A stretch of DNA of 64,000 nucleotides, taken from the NCBI GenBank assembly GCA_963814875.1, contig CAWFFJ010000015.1:410661-474660 (forward strand). The letters run 5' to 3'. Positions within the stretch are counted from its first letter, which is position 1, and each line of letters starts with the position of its first letter. The translations under genes and the position numbers were made by a program. Origin of the DNA: CAVSIS01 sp963814875. Lineage in GTDB: Bacteria; Acidobacteriota; Thermoanaerobaculia; Thermoanaerobaculales; Sulfomarinibacteraceae. Shown here piece after piece: positions 57,237 through 64,000 of the stretch. Under the pieces are notes generated by a model. The model was not told where the DNA came from. It saw only the letters and a program-made list of their open reading frames with translations, and searched no databases.

Positions 57237-59237
57237 GTGCGCCCCTTTCGAGCGGGGACTGGGGCAGGGCCCCGAATGGTCACTGACCTCTTCGTGTCTT
57301 TGGTGCGCCAGGAGAAGCCTGGTCAATCTAGCTGGATGAAAGGAGCCAGCCATGTGAATTGCTCGTTCGCACATGTAGCCGAGGGAGCGGCGGTGCGGGG
57401 TGACCCGCAGGTCGAAGCCTTCCGAGGCGAAGGCGTGAGCCGTAGCGCAAGCGAACCTGATTCGGCCTCGAAACACGAACTTGTAGGTGGCCAGCCTGCC
57501 AAAGGTGGTGAAGCCTGCGACCGGCGGTGAAGCAACGAGCGGGAGCAGCCGTTGGGCCTACCGGGGTGATTGAGGACGGCGCGCGCCGAGAGAGTGATCA
57601 GGAACCTGGGAGACCCGGCCACGAGGGATGGGACCCAACCCGTGAGGCGAAGACATAAGCCGCACGAGGGCGTGGTCGGGGGTCGGCGGGGCTCATAGTA
57701 GCGACGAAGCGGGGTAACGCCCGTGGAGCGAAGGGGCCCTACCGTGCACGAGCCGACGCGAGAGGGGAGGAGGGCCGCTTGGATCGGGAAGATCCCACTA
57801 CGGAAGCGAGGGAGCTGGCGCTTGAGAAGCGGCAGTACCCGGAGAAGATCTCGTCCCTGAGGCGGAAGCTATACCAGAAGGCCAAGCGGGAGCCGCGGTT
57901 CCGGTTTTACGCGTTGTATGACCGGATCTACCGGTCGGACGTGCTGACGGCGGCATGGGAGCAGGTGCGACGCAATGGCGGTGCACCTGGGGTCGACGGG
58001 GTCACGATCGACCACATCGTGGGCTCGGAGGGAGGAGCGGAGCGGCTCGTGGCAGAGCTACACGAGGAGCTGCGCACCAAGACCTACCAGCCGCAGCCGG
58101 TGCGCAGGGTGTACCTGAGGAAGCCCGACGGGCGGGAGCGGCCGCTCGGGATACCGAGCGTGCGTGACCGGGTGGTGCAGACGGCGACGCTGATGATCTT
58201 GGAGCCGATCTTCGAGGCGGATTTCGAGGACGAGTCCTACGGATTTCGACCGGGGAGGTCGGCGCACGAGGCACTGGCGGCGGTACGCGAGCACATCCAG
58301 TCGGGACGAACGGAGGTGTACGACGCAGACCTGGCGGGGTACTTCGACTCGATACCTCACGACAAGCTGATGAAGGCCGTGCAGATGCGGGTGGTGGATC
58401 GGTCGGTGCTGCGACTGATCCGGATGTGGCTCAACGCGCCTGTGGTGGACAGCCGGGAAGGTGGACCGCCACGCAGGAACCGGCAGGGGACGCCGCAGGG
58501 GGGAGTGATCTCACCGCTGTTGGCGAACATTTACCTGCACTGGTTCGACAAGGCGTTCATGAGTCACAAGGGCCCGGCGCAGTGGGCGAAAGCCCGGCTG
58601 GTGCGGTACGCGGACGACTTTGTCGTCCTGGCACGGTACCAGGGGCCGGAGCTTGTGAGGTGGATCGAGAGCAAGCTGGAGGAGTGGCTTGGTCTGAAGA
58701 TCAACCGGACCAAGACACGGATCGTGAACCTGAGGCGAGCGGGAGAGCAGGTGGACTTTCTGGGGTACACGTTTCGATACGACCCGGACCAACATGGGCG
58801 AGGGCATCGCTATCTGAACGTGATTCCCTCGAAGAGGGCGTTGAAGAAGCTCCGAGGAGAGCTGCGGGAGATGACAAGCTCCCGCTACTGCTGGGTGCCG
58901 ATTCCACGCCTCATCCACAAGGTCAACCGCAAGCTCAGGGGCTGGTCCAACTACTTCAGCTACGGGTACCCAGCGGCTGCGCGCCACCACGTCAACGGCT
59001 ACACCGTGCAACGTCTCAGCCGGCACTTGAAGCGGCGCAGCCAGCGCCCCTTCCGCCCTCCGGAAGGGGTCAGCATGTACCGGCATCTCCATGACATGGG
59101 ACTGGTCAGGCTGTGAGCTGGTCAACCGTGCATGCCGATGGTGAAGGGCACGGGAACGCCGGATGCGGGAAATCCGCACGTCCGGTGTGACGAGGGAGGG
59201 GACACCGGGCCGCCCGGCCCGGCCCCCTCTACTCTAC
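57237..59237 (+). mobile_element. Group II intron with encoded reverse transcriptase
   Basis: The 5' end is placed at GTGCGCCCC (57237), fitting the GUGYG rule. About 540 bases of structured non-coding RNA follow, including domain I-IV-like stretches with CACGAGGG and AAGCGGGGTAACGCCC. The open frame for the reverse transcriptase lies inside. Domain V is seen at about 59154-59190, with GCCGGATGCGGGAAATCCGCACGTCCGG as its near-perfect hairpin. Domain VI follows (GAGGGAGGGG...CCCCCTCTACTC, with a bulged A), and the 3' end is near 59237 (CTAC). The boundaries are by eye. The intron sits between thiN and the EamA gene, not inside a recognisable gene. Confidence 0.82.
57779..59116 (+). CDS. ltrA: Group II intron reverse transcriptase/maturase
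   Basis: 445 residues. RT blocks are visible: GGAPGVDGVTIDHI, RRVYLRKPDGRERPLGIPSVRDRVVQ, YGFRPGRSAHEAL, DADLAGYFDSIPHDKL, GTPQGGVISPLLANIYL and the catalytic RYADDFVVLAR (Asp279, Asp280). The maturase X domain follows (LKKLRGELREMTSSRY, then HKVNRKLRGWSNYF), ending MYRHLHDMGLVRL. There is no HNH endonuclease after it, so insertion must use the replication fork or single-stranded DNA. The TTG start at 57779 has a very strong GAGGGGAGGAGGG. The enzyme appears intact. Confidence 0.95.
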   Translation: MDREDPTTEARELALEKRQYPEKISSLRRKLYQKAKREPRFRFYALYDRIYRSDVLTAAWEQVRRNGGAPGVDGVTIDHIVGSEGGAERLVAELHEELRTKTYQPQPVRRVYLRKPDGRERPLGIPSVRDRVVQTATLMILEPIFEADFEDESYGFRPGRSAHEALAAVREHIQSGRTEVYDADLAGYFDSIPHDKLMKAVQMRVVDRSVLRLIRMWLNAPVVDSREGGPPRRNRQGTPQGGVISPLLANIYLHWFDKAFMSHKGPAQWAKARLVRYADDFVVLARYQGPELVRWIESKLEEWLGLKINRTKTRIVNLRRAGEQVDFLGYTFRYDPDQHGRGHRYLNVIPSKRALKKLRGELREMTSSRYCWVPIPRLIHKVNRKLRGWSNYFSYGYPAAARHHVNGYTVQRLSRHLKRRSQRPFRPPEGVSMYRHLHDMGLVRL

Positions 59238-59345
59238 TGTCTTGGTGGTGAGCGTGCGCTTCGACCGGGGATCAACGACCCGGGGCCACGACACGCCGCC
59301 CGCAGCTTGGGAGCGAAAGTTGTGATGGGTCGCCGAGGTGAAGGC

Positions 59346-60245
59346 CTACCCAGCGACGAGGAGCGCGACGCCGGCGATCGAGATGGCGGTGCCGAGCACC
59401 CCGCGGGTCGAAGGCAGACGGCGCTCCAGCACGCTTTCGACCACCAGGCCGAAGACGGGCGGCGTGGCGAGCAGAACCGCGGCGATCGAGGCCTGCGCCC
59501 AGGCGATCCCGGCCATCATCAGGAGCATGGCGAGGTAGGTGCCGAAGAAGGACGCCAGCGCCAGCCGCGGCAGTCCGCGCCGGTCGCGGACCGCGGCTGC
59601 GGCCCGTCCGAGGGTCCCCGTCACGGCGCCGACGGCGGCCAGGCCGCCTGCCCCGACGGCGAGTCGGAGCAGAGTCGCGGGCAAGATCGGCAGTGCCGCC
59701 ATGCCGGCCTTGGCGACGACGACGCCCGTGCCTTGGCCGAAGGCCGATAGGACGCCGAGCGCGATGCCGGCGGCGATTCCGACCGCTGGTCGCCCCGAGC
59801 GCCCGTCGTCGCGGGAGAGGACGATCATCACGCCCGCAAGAACGACCCCCGAGCCGATCCACTGCGCCGCGTCGAGCCGTTCGCCCAGTGGAATGGCGAT
59901 CGCCGTCGCGAAGACCGGGGCCAGCGTCTGCAGGAGCAGACCGCGATGGGCGCCGAGGCGGGCCACGGCGGAGAACAGGGCGGTGTCGCCGAGGGTCAGT
60001 CCGAGCAGCCCCGAGACCGCGACCAGGCCGACGTCGCGTGGTGAGGCGACCCAGAAAGCGCGCCACGAGCCGGTCGCGAGGACCGTGACGGCGAGCAGCG
60101 TTGCGGCGAACACGCACTTGAAGAGGTTGGCGGCCCGCGCTCCGTGGCGGTTGATGGCGTCACGGAAGAGCTGGATCGACACCGCCCAGAGGAGGGCGGC
60201 CGAGAGGCAGGCGAGCTCGCCGAGCAGGGGCGCGTTGGCAGGCAT
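59346..60245 (-). CDS. EamA/DMT-family transporter
   Basis: 299 residues with about ten transmembrane helices in two repeated halves (LLGELACLSAALLWAVSIQLF; AAGIALGVLSAFGQGTGVVVAKAG), each an EamA unit. LLLQTLAPVFATAIAIPLGERL and VLLATPPVFGLVVESVLERRLP are the paired ends. Its substrate is unknown; such exporters often move amino acids or metabolites. It is downstream of tRNA-Gln on the same strand, but a terminator lies between. Confidence 0.85.
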   Translation of the reverse strand: MPANAPLLGELACLSAALLWAVSIQLFRDAINRHGARAANLFKCVFAATLLAVTVLATGSWRAFWVASPRDVGLVAVSGLLGLTLGDTALFSAVARLGAHRGLLLQTLAPVFATAIAIPLGERLDAAQWIGSGVVLAGVMIVLSRDDGRSGRPAVGIAAGIALGVLSAFGQGTGVVVAKAGMAALPILPATLLRLAVGAGGLAAVGAVTGTLGRAAAAVRDRRGLPRLALASFFGTYLAMLLMMAGIAWAQASIAAVLLATPPVFGLVVESVLERRLPSTRGVLGTAISIAGVALLVAG

Positions 60246-60253
60246 CAGAAGGC

Positions 60254-60277
60254 AAAAGGCCCGGCGAGAGCCGGGCC
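60254..60277 (-). terminator. Rho-independent terminator after tRNA-Gln
   Basis: Minus strand: GGCCCGGC-TCTC-GCCGGGCC, a perfect 8-bp stem followed by TTTTGCC. It ends tRNA-Gln transcription nine bases before the EamA ATG. Confidence 0.85.
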
Positions 60278-60292
60278 GTCCGTTCCGCGAAA

Positions 60293-60366
60293 TGGCTGGG
60301 GTGCAGGGACTCGAACCCCAATTCTACGGTCCAGAGCCGTATGTCCTGCCATTGGACGACACCCCA
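60293..60366 (-). tRNA. tRNA-Gln (anticodon CUG)
   Basis: 74 nt on the minus strand with encoded CCA. Acceptor TGGGGTG/CACCCCA, D-arm GTCCAATGGCAGGAC, anticodon loop CTCTGGA (CUG), T-arm GGGGTTCGAGTCCCT, discriminator G. All stems pair. Confidence 0.95.
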
Positions 60367-60391
60367 GCAGGACCCCCCGTAGGGGAAGCCG

Positions 60392-60419
60392 ATTATAGCA
60401 GTCGGCCTTTGCCCGTCAA
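60392..60419 (-). promoter_or_regulatory. Promoter of tRNA-Gln
   Basis: Minus strand: TTGACG (60419-60414), 16 bases, perfect TATAAT (60397-60392), about 25 bases before the tRNA. It is the best promoter in the window. Confidence 0.75.
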
Positions 60420-60508
60420 CCAGCCGACCTCAGGGCTCGCTTGAGGTGCTTCTTCGGCTTTGAGCGGTCGACGACCCGCCTCGCTATAGGGCCCTGAGCT
60501 GGACCACA

Positions 60509-60598
60509 GGACTCGCGCAGCGAGTCCAAAGCAGCGCGTGTCGCAGAGCCCCGCGCGAATGATGTCGGGCAGTGACAACCCCTGCTGGGCTCTGCGAC
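60509..60598. other. Paired hairpins downstream of the ABC-2 permease
   Basis: GTCGCAGAGCCC (60540-60551) pairs with GGGCTCTGCGAC (60587-60598), and GGACTCGC/GCGAGTCC (60509-60527) forms an 8-bp stem with a three-base loop. They lie just after the permease stop and probably act in transcript ending or stability. Confidence 0.5.
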
Positions 60599-60606
60599 GC
60601 GCAGTG

Positions 60607-61860
60607 CTAGGACTGCTTGAGCCAGCGCAACATGTCCTTGAACTTGGGCTTGGACCCGTGCATCAGGATGCCCACCCGGTAGATCTTGCCGACCAGCCAG
60701 GCGGAGGCGACGATGGTCGCGAGCATCAACACCACCGAGGCCGCGAGCTGGATCGCCGGCACCTGGGTCAGGGTCAAGCGCAGGGTCATCAGCATCGGGG
60801 TGAAGAACGGGATCAGGGAGAGCACGACCGACAGTGTGCCGTCGGGCTGGTTGAAGATCTGCATCATCAGGATCAGCGGGATCACCAGGAAGATCGTCAC
60901 CACGCTCTGGAAGTTCTGGGCCTCCTGCTCGGTGTCGAAGGCGGCCCCGATGCCGGCGTAGAGGCTGCCGTAGAGCAGGAAGCCGAGCACGAAGTAGACC
61001 ACGAAGAAGGCCAGCACTGTCGCGCCCACTCTCGGGAGCTCGAGGCCGGTGATCACTCCCGGCGCCGACAGCACCGCCATCATGGCCGCCCACAGCAGGA
61101 ACTGGGTCAGGCCGACCGCGCCGATGCCGACGATCTTGCCGAGCATGAGCTCGAAGGGTCTGACCGCCGACACGATGACCTCGACGATGCGCGAGCTCTT
61201 CTCCTCGAGCACGCCGCGCATGACGTAGATGCCGTACATCAGGACCGTGGTGTAGATGATCAGCACGAAGGCGTAGGAGAGGAGGAACGCCTGGCCCTTG
61301 TCCTGGGTCTCCTCGCCCTTCGCCCCGAGCTTGACCGTCTTCAGGTCGATCCGCTCGGTGAGCTCACCGACCTTGTCTGGGTCGAGCCCGGCCCGGGTCA
61401 GGCGCTCGGCGATCACGACCTTGTTGACCGCGCGCTCGAGCAGGGTGAGGAGCTTGAAGGCAGCGACGTTGGGCGCGACGTACTCGGGCTCGCCGCTCTC
61501 CGGCAGCGTGGCCGGGAGCACCAGCATGCCGGCGAACTCCTGGTTTCGCACCATCTGCTTGACCGTCTCGCGCGCCGCCTCCGGGTCGGGTCCGGTGGGC
61601 TGCGGCACCAGGGTCACGGTGAGCTTGTCGTCCGGGTGGATGGAGGCGTTGACCTCGGCGGCGATCTTCTCGGTCGAGCGTCCGGTGAAGTCGAGCACGG
61701 CGACCTTGAACTCGCCGCCGCCGCGGGCAGCGAGCCACGCCGGGACGATCATCATCGCCCCGAGGATCACCGGGACCAGCAGGGTGGAGATCCAGAACGC
61801 CTTGGTGCGAACGCGCTCGAGGTACTCGCGCCGGACAACAACAGCAATTCTACGCAGCAT
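60607..61860 (-). CDS. ABC-2 type transporter permease (NatB-like)
   Basis: 417 residues. One N-terminal helix (TKAFWISTLLVPVILGAMMIVP) is followed by a periplasmic domain (about 50-215) and then a block of five or six helices. EEKSSRIVEVIVSAVRPFELMLGKI is the conserved ABC-2 coupling segment. FNQPDGTLSVVLSLIPFFTPMLMTLRL is typical of the NatB/YhaP group. The start overlaps the end of the ATPase gene by 11 bases, so the pair forms one exporter. Substrate is unknown (Na+, drug or lipid are possible). Confidence 0.88.
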   Translation of the reverse strand: MLRRIAVVVRREYLERVRTKAFWISTLLVPVILGAMMIVPAWLAARGGGEFKVAVLDFTGRSTEKIAAEVNASIHPDDKLTVTLVPQPTGPDPEAARETVKQMVRNQEFAGMLVLPATLPESGEPEYVAPNVAAFKLLTLLERAVNKVVIAERLTRAGLDPDKVGELTERIDLKTVKLGAKGEETQDKGQAFLLSYAFVLIIYTTVLMYGIYVMRGVLEEKSSRIVEVIVSAVRPFELMLGKIVGIGAVGLTQFLLWAAMMAVLSAPGVITGLELPRVGATVLAFFVVYFVLGFLLYGSLYAGIGAAFDTEQEAQNFQSVVTIFLVIPLILMMQIFNQPDGTLSVVLSLIPFFTPMLMTLRLTLTQVPAIQLAASVVLMLATIVASAWLVGKIYRVGILMHGSKPKFKDMLRWLKQS

Positions 61861-62761
61861 GGCTGTCCTCCCCGACCGCCCGCAGGAAGATGTTCTCGAG
61901 ATCGGGCACGAAGCGGGTGAAGCTCTCGAGCTCGCCCCGTTCGACCAGGGCGTGGATGAGCTCCCGCGGTGACGCGTCCTCCGACAGCTCGAGCAGGGTG
62001 TTCTCCTTGAGCGGACTGACCGCCGTGACCCCAGGGAGAGCGGCGAGGCCGCTCTGGTCGAGGTCGGAGCGCACCGTCCACGCGTTGCCGCCGAAGCGCT
62101 CGCGGATCTCGGCCAGGACGCCGACCAGGATCGGGCGGGCGCGGTTGATCAGGCAGATGTGGCTGCACAGCTCGTCCACCTGGGGCAGGACGTGGGTCGA
62201 GAGCACGACCGTGACACCCTCGACGGACATCGTCAGGAGCAGGTCCTTGAGCTCGCGGGCATTGATCGGGTCGAGCCCGGCGAACGGCTCGTCGAGGATC
62301 ACCAGCTGCGGACGGTGGAGGATGGTGCCGATGAACTGGACCTTCTGCTGCATGCCCTTGGACAGGTCCTCGACCTTGTGGGTCGCCCAGTCGCCGAGCT
62401 TGAATCGTTCCAGCCAGGCGCCGCCGCGGCGCTTCGCTTCCGCCGGGCGGAGCCCACGCAGCGTGCCCAGGAACACGAGGTGCTCGAGCACCTTCATCTT
62501 CCGGTACAGACCGCGCTCCTCGGGCAGGTAGCCGATCAGGCGCCGACGGTCGTCGTCGACCTCGCGGCCGTCGAGCAGGATCGAGCCCGAGTCCTGGGTG
62601 ATCACGCGCATGATCATGCGGATCGTGGTCGACTTGCCGGCGCCGTTGGGTCCAAGCAGGCCGAAGACCGATCCGCGCGGGACTGCGAAGGAGAGGTCGT
62701 CGACCGCCAGGTGGTCGCCGTAGCGCTTGCTGACGTGCTCCAGCTGCAGAATGTAGTCCAC
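61850..62761 (-). CDS. ABC transporter ATPase (NatA-like)
   Basis: 303 residues. Walker A GLLGPNGAGKSTTIRM, Q-loop region IGYLPEERGLYRKMKV, signature LSKGMQQKVQFIG, Walker B LVILDEPFAGLDP and H-switch LSTHVLPQVDEL. A C-terminal DUF4162 part ends the protein. GTG 62761 lies about five bases after CCGGAGGAA; the open frame upstream crosses the tRNA-Arg promoter on the other strand and is not used. It is paired with the permease at 60607-61860. Confidence 0.92.
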   Translation of the reverse strand: MDYILQLEHVSKRYGDHLAVDDLSFAVPRGSVFGLLGPNGAGKSTTIRMIMRVITQDSGSILLDGREVDDDRRRLIGYLPEERGLYRKMKVLEHLVFLGTLRGLRPAEAKRRGGAWLERFKLGDWATHKVEDLSKGMQQKVQFIGTILHRPQLVILDEPFAGLDPINARELKDLLLTMSVEGVTVVLSTHVLPQVDELCSHICLINRARPILVGVLAEIRERFGGNAWTVRSDLDQSGLAALPGVTAVSPLKENTLLELSEDASPRELIHALVERGELESFTRFVPDLENIFLRAVGEDSHAA

Positions 62762-62833
62762 GGGTTCCTCCGGAGTCGGATTGTACGCGGAGACGGGCCC
62801 CCGGTTGCACGCCGACGGACCGCCGCCTGGGGG

Positions 62834-62862
62834 TTGCATCGCGGGGGTCCCTGTGGCACAAT
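62834..62862 (+). promoter_or_regulatory. Putative promoter of tRNA-Arg
   Basis: TTGCAT (62834-62839), 17 bases, CACAAT (62857-62862), 16 bases before the tRNA. Confidence 0.5.
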
Positions 62863-62878
62863 CCGTCGTCCGTAGGTC

Positions 62879-62955
62879 GCACCGGTAGCTCAAATGGATA
62901 GAGCATCTGACTACGGATCAGAAGGTTAGGGGTTCGAGTCCCTTCCGGTGCACCA
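62879..62955 (+). tRNA. tRNA-Arg (anticodon ACG)
   Basis: 77 nt with encoded CCA. Acceptor GCACCGG/CCGGTGC, D-arm AGCTCAAATGGATAGAGC, anticodon loop CTACGGA (ACG, read as inosine), T-arm GGGGTTCGAGTCCCT, discriminator A. All stems pair. Its 3' end is a plausible integration site. Confidence 0.95.
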
Positions 62956-63086
62956 ACAGGGTCAAGCACTTACGAAAAGAGACAGCGGCTCAGCCGGATT
63001 CCGGACCACCACCGGGCCACGGGAAGGTGTTTTCGGCCTCCGGGGGACAGCCTGAAGGCCAAAGTGTGAATTTGGCTACTGGGGCC

Positions 63087-63130
63087 TGCTAAAGCTGCTA
63101 ATCCTGCTAAATGCGGACCTCACTTGCTAA
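63087..63130 (+). repeat. Iteron-like TGCTAA repeats
   Basis: TGCTAA begins at 63087, 63096, 63105 and 63125 (spacings 9, 9, 20). The last copy lies in the loop side of a 9-bp hairpin. Such phasing is typical of protein-binding iterons. Confidence 0.5.
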
Positions 63131-63223
63131 ATCGCAAGTGAGACTCGCCCTGATGGAAGCGACCGTCGTGTGATGCACCGCGCACCGAGGTGGGGGAAAA
63201 GACGCAAGGTGTAAGAACAGACC

Positions 63224-63244
63224 TTTTGCCCACAGTGGGCAAAA
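63224..63244. repeat. Perfect 21-bp palindrome TTTTGCCCAC-A-GTGGGCAAAA
   Basis: Ten-base arms with a single central base. The T-run on each side means it could work as a two-way terminator or as an operator. Confidence 0.6.
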
Positions 63245-63337
63245 AGTTACTGCCTCGACGGGTCCCCTTTTTTAGCTCGCGGGGTCTGCGGGTGAGTGCG
63301 TCAGAGGCCAGCGGGTCGCGCTGGCACTCGAGATCGA

Positions 63338-63544
63338 GCCGCTGTTCGCTGAGGAGGCGCGGAAAACGGTTGCACCTTGCGAAAGGACGCGGCGTTAAAG
63401 CTGTGGAAAATGTCCCACAGGTTAAGTCCCGCGACCAGGCCGCTGTTCGCCGAGGAGGCGCGGAAGCGGCAAGGCAAGAACAGCGGCTTTGCGCATGTTA
63501 GGGAAAATGTCCCACAACATGAGAAGGCTCGTTCCCGCGACCAA
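63338..63544 (+). repeat. Duplicated block of about 100 bp with conserved hairpin core
   Basis: Units start at 63338 and 63439, with a partial third at 63545. Shared parts are GCCGCTGTTCGC(T/C)GAGG, GGAAAATGTCCCACA (63415-63429 and 63502-63516) and TCCCGCGACCA(G/A)GCCGCTG. The core lies in a hairpin in each unit (CTGTGG/CCACAG; CATGTT/AACATG). Confidence 0.65.
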
Positions 63545-63580
63545 GCCGCTGCCGCTGTCGGTGTGTCCGGTAGACACACG

Positions 63581-63603
63581 AAAGCCCCGGCCGAGACCGG
63601 GGC
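63581..63603 (-). terminator. Rho-independent terminator of the right-edge gene
   Basis: Minus strand: GCCCCGG-TCTCGG-CCGGGGC, a perfect 7-bp stem, then TTTCG. It lies about 25 bases past the stop of the partial gene. Confidence 0.75.
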
Positions 63604-63628
63604 AAAGGGAATCCAGGCGCAGCCGGTG

Positions 63629-64000
63629 CTAGCTCGGCTCGGCGTCCACCAGGTCGGCCGCGCTCGACTCGATTCCAGCTCGCTCGCGGACGACGCGCTC
63701 GACGTTCGTGATTGCCCGATCGGCCAAGGAAACGCCTTCGTTGATCGCTCGGGAGCCGTCGAGCATGGCGCGGGTGTTCGGGTCGAGGTCGGCGGGGGTG
63801 AAGTCTTGAATCAGCTCTGCCGTCCCTGCGTCCAGGATGTTGAGGGCCGCCGGCGCCGTGCGGATGGCATCGATTAGGTCGGCATCCTCGTTCATCAGCG
63901 CCCGGCCGACCGCAGCCGCACGCTCCGCGTCGTTGAGCCCACGGAACCAACCTCTCAATTCTTGGCGGAGGAGCAGCCGCTCCAAGGAGGGCTCCCCGCC
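63629..64000 (-). CDS. Hypothetical helical protein (5' end outside window)
   Basis: The frame is open to the right edge, so the N-terminus is missing; a TTG at 63985 is the first start-like codon seen. The 123 visible residues are acidic and helical (LRGWFRGLNDAERAAAVGRA, DADLIDAIRTAPAAL, VSLADRAITNVERVVRERAG) with no membrane segment. I do not recognise the family. A terminator follows the stop. Its position beyond tRNA-Arg and the repeats suggests that it belongs to a mobile element, but this is inference. Confidence 0.55.
   Translation of the reverse strand, partial: GGEPSLERLLLRQELRGWFRGLNDAERAAAVGRALMNEDADLIDAIRTAPAALNILDAGTAELIQDFTPADLDPNTRAMLDGSRAINEGVSLADRAITNVERVVRERAGIESSAADLVDAEPS

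Larger units (their letters stand above)
62956..63628. other. Repeat-rich non-coding segment after tRNA-Arg
   Basis: No gene is supported in 670 bp. The base composition is less GC-rich than its neighbours. It holds TGCTAA repeats, a hairpin CTCACTTGC/GCAAGTGAG (63119-63142), a 21-bp palindrome and a duplicated block of about 100 bp. GTGTGTC/GACACAC (63561-63579) is another hairpin. It reads like a control or origin region of an integrated element. Confidence 0.5.

Noticed and set aside
63190..63501. 103-codon plus-strand frame in the repeat region
   Set aside because: It runs through palindromes and duplicated non-coding blocks and has no ribosome site or family.
63087..63544. CRISPR array
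   Set aside because: Repeats are too few, too variable and without uniform spacers.

Overview
The window is a 64-kb stretch of a GC-rich bacterial chromosome (roughly 70% G+C) that is densely packed with housekeeping genes and has many overlapping start/stop codons and GTG/TTG starts. The gene set fits a Gram-negative, probably free-living bacterium: periplasmic lipoproteins, a lytic transglycosylase, an O-antigen-ligase-like protein and a multiheme cytochrome are present. Large DUF3857/transglutaminase proteins, a DUF2298 giant membrane protein, CACAGAG-type dispersed repeats and the gene order suggest Acidobacteriota (Thermoanaerobaculia- or Holophagae-like). That placement is inference; no 16S rRNA gene is in the window.

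Layout. 1-4.8 kb: phosphate uptake and sensing (pstA partial, pstB, phoU, phoB, phoR). 5.0-6.6 kb: an ECF sigma factor, a zinc-type anti-sigma and a Spy/CpxP-like periplasmic protein, closed by a strong terminator. 6.7-13 kb: rplU-rpmA-obgE-nadD-rsfS-rlmH, then dksA/traR-like, a frame-disrupted holA and a GAF-PP2C phosphatase. 13.2-15.5 kb: a PiT phosphate transporter with a long cytoplasmic tail. 15.6-24.4 kb: HAD hydrolase, two tandem giant DUF3857/transglutaminase proteins (the second without its catalytic Cys and His) and rsgA. 24.5-29 kb (minus strand): mutM/fpg, a YgeY-type M20 hydrolase, yggS, RNase H, a zinc-ribbon coiled-coil protein and a CAU tRNA. 29.3-35.7 kb (minus): the macromolecular-synthesis cluster rpsU-mutS2-dnaG-rpoD. 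35.8-40.8 kb: a lipoprotein, a coiled-coil protein with a distinctive C-terminal module, a lytic transglycosylase and yjbQ. 41-43 kb: an 11-heme cytochrome c fused to a b-type membrane domain (CbcL-like). 43.2-53.9 kb: Trm112-like, O-antigen ligase-like, xseA-xseB-ispA, a 1816-residue GT-C/DUF2298/beta-propeller protein, tlyA and OsmC. 54-57.1 kb: PIN-PhoH and thiamine pyrophosphokinase, separated by repeats. 57.2-59.2 kb: a group II intron with its reverse transcriptase. 59.3-62.8 kb: EamA transporter, tRNA-Gln and an ABC-2 exporter pair. 62.9-64 kb: tRNA-Arg followed by a repeat-rich, compositionally different segment that may be the end of an integrated element.

Three cross-cutting patterns stand out. 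(1) Dispersed repeats beginning (T)GAACCACAGAGGC or TAACCACAGAGGC sit exactly on the stop codons of several genes and appear to supply the stop. (2) Several transcription-unit starts have a TANNNT-like hexamer 6-7 nt before the start codon and no Shine-Dalgarno, the signature of leaderless transcripts. (3) holA, normally essential, needs at least two compensating frame changes to be read. I found no CRISPR array, defence island, secondary-metabolite cluster or wholly unprecedented system. The best candidates for new biology are the leaderless promoters, the stop-codon repeats, the DUF3857 enzyme/pseudoenzyme pair, the coiled-coil protein near 37 kb and the iteron-like region after tRNA-Arg.
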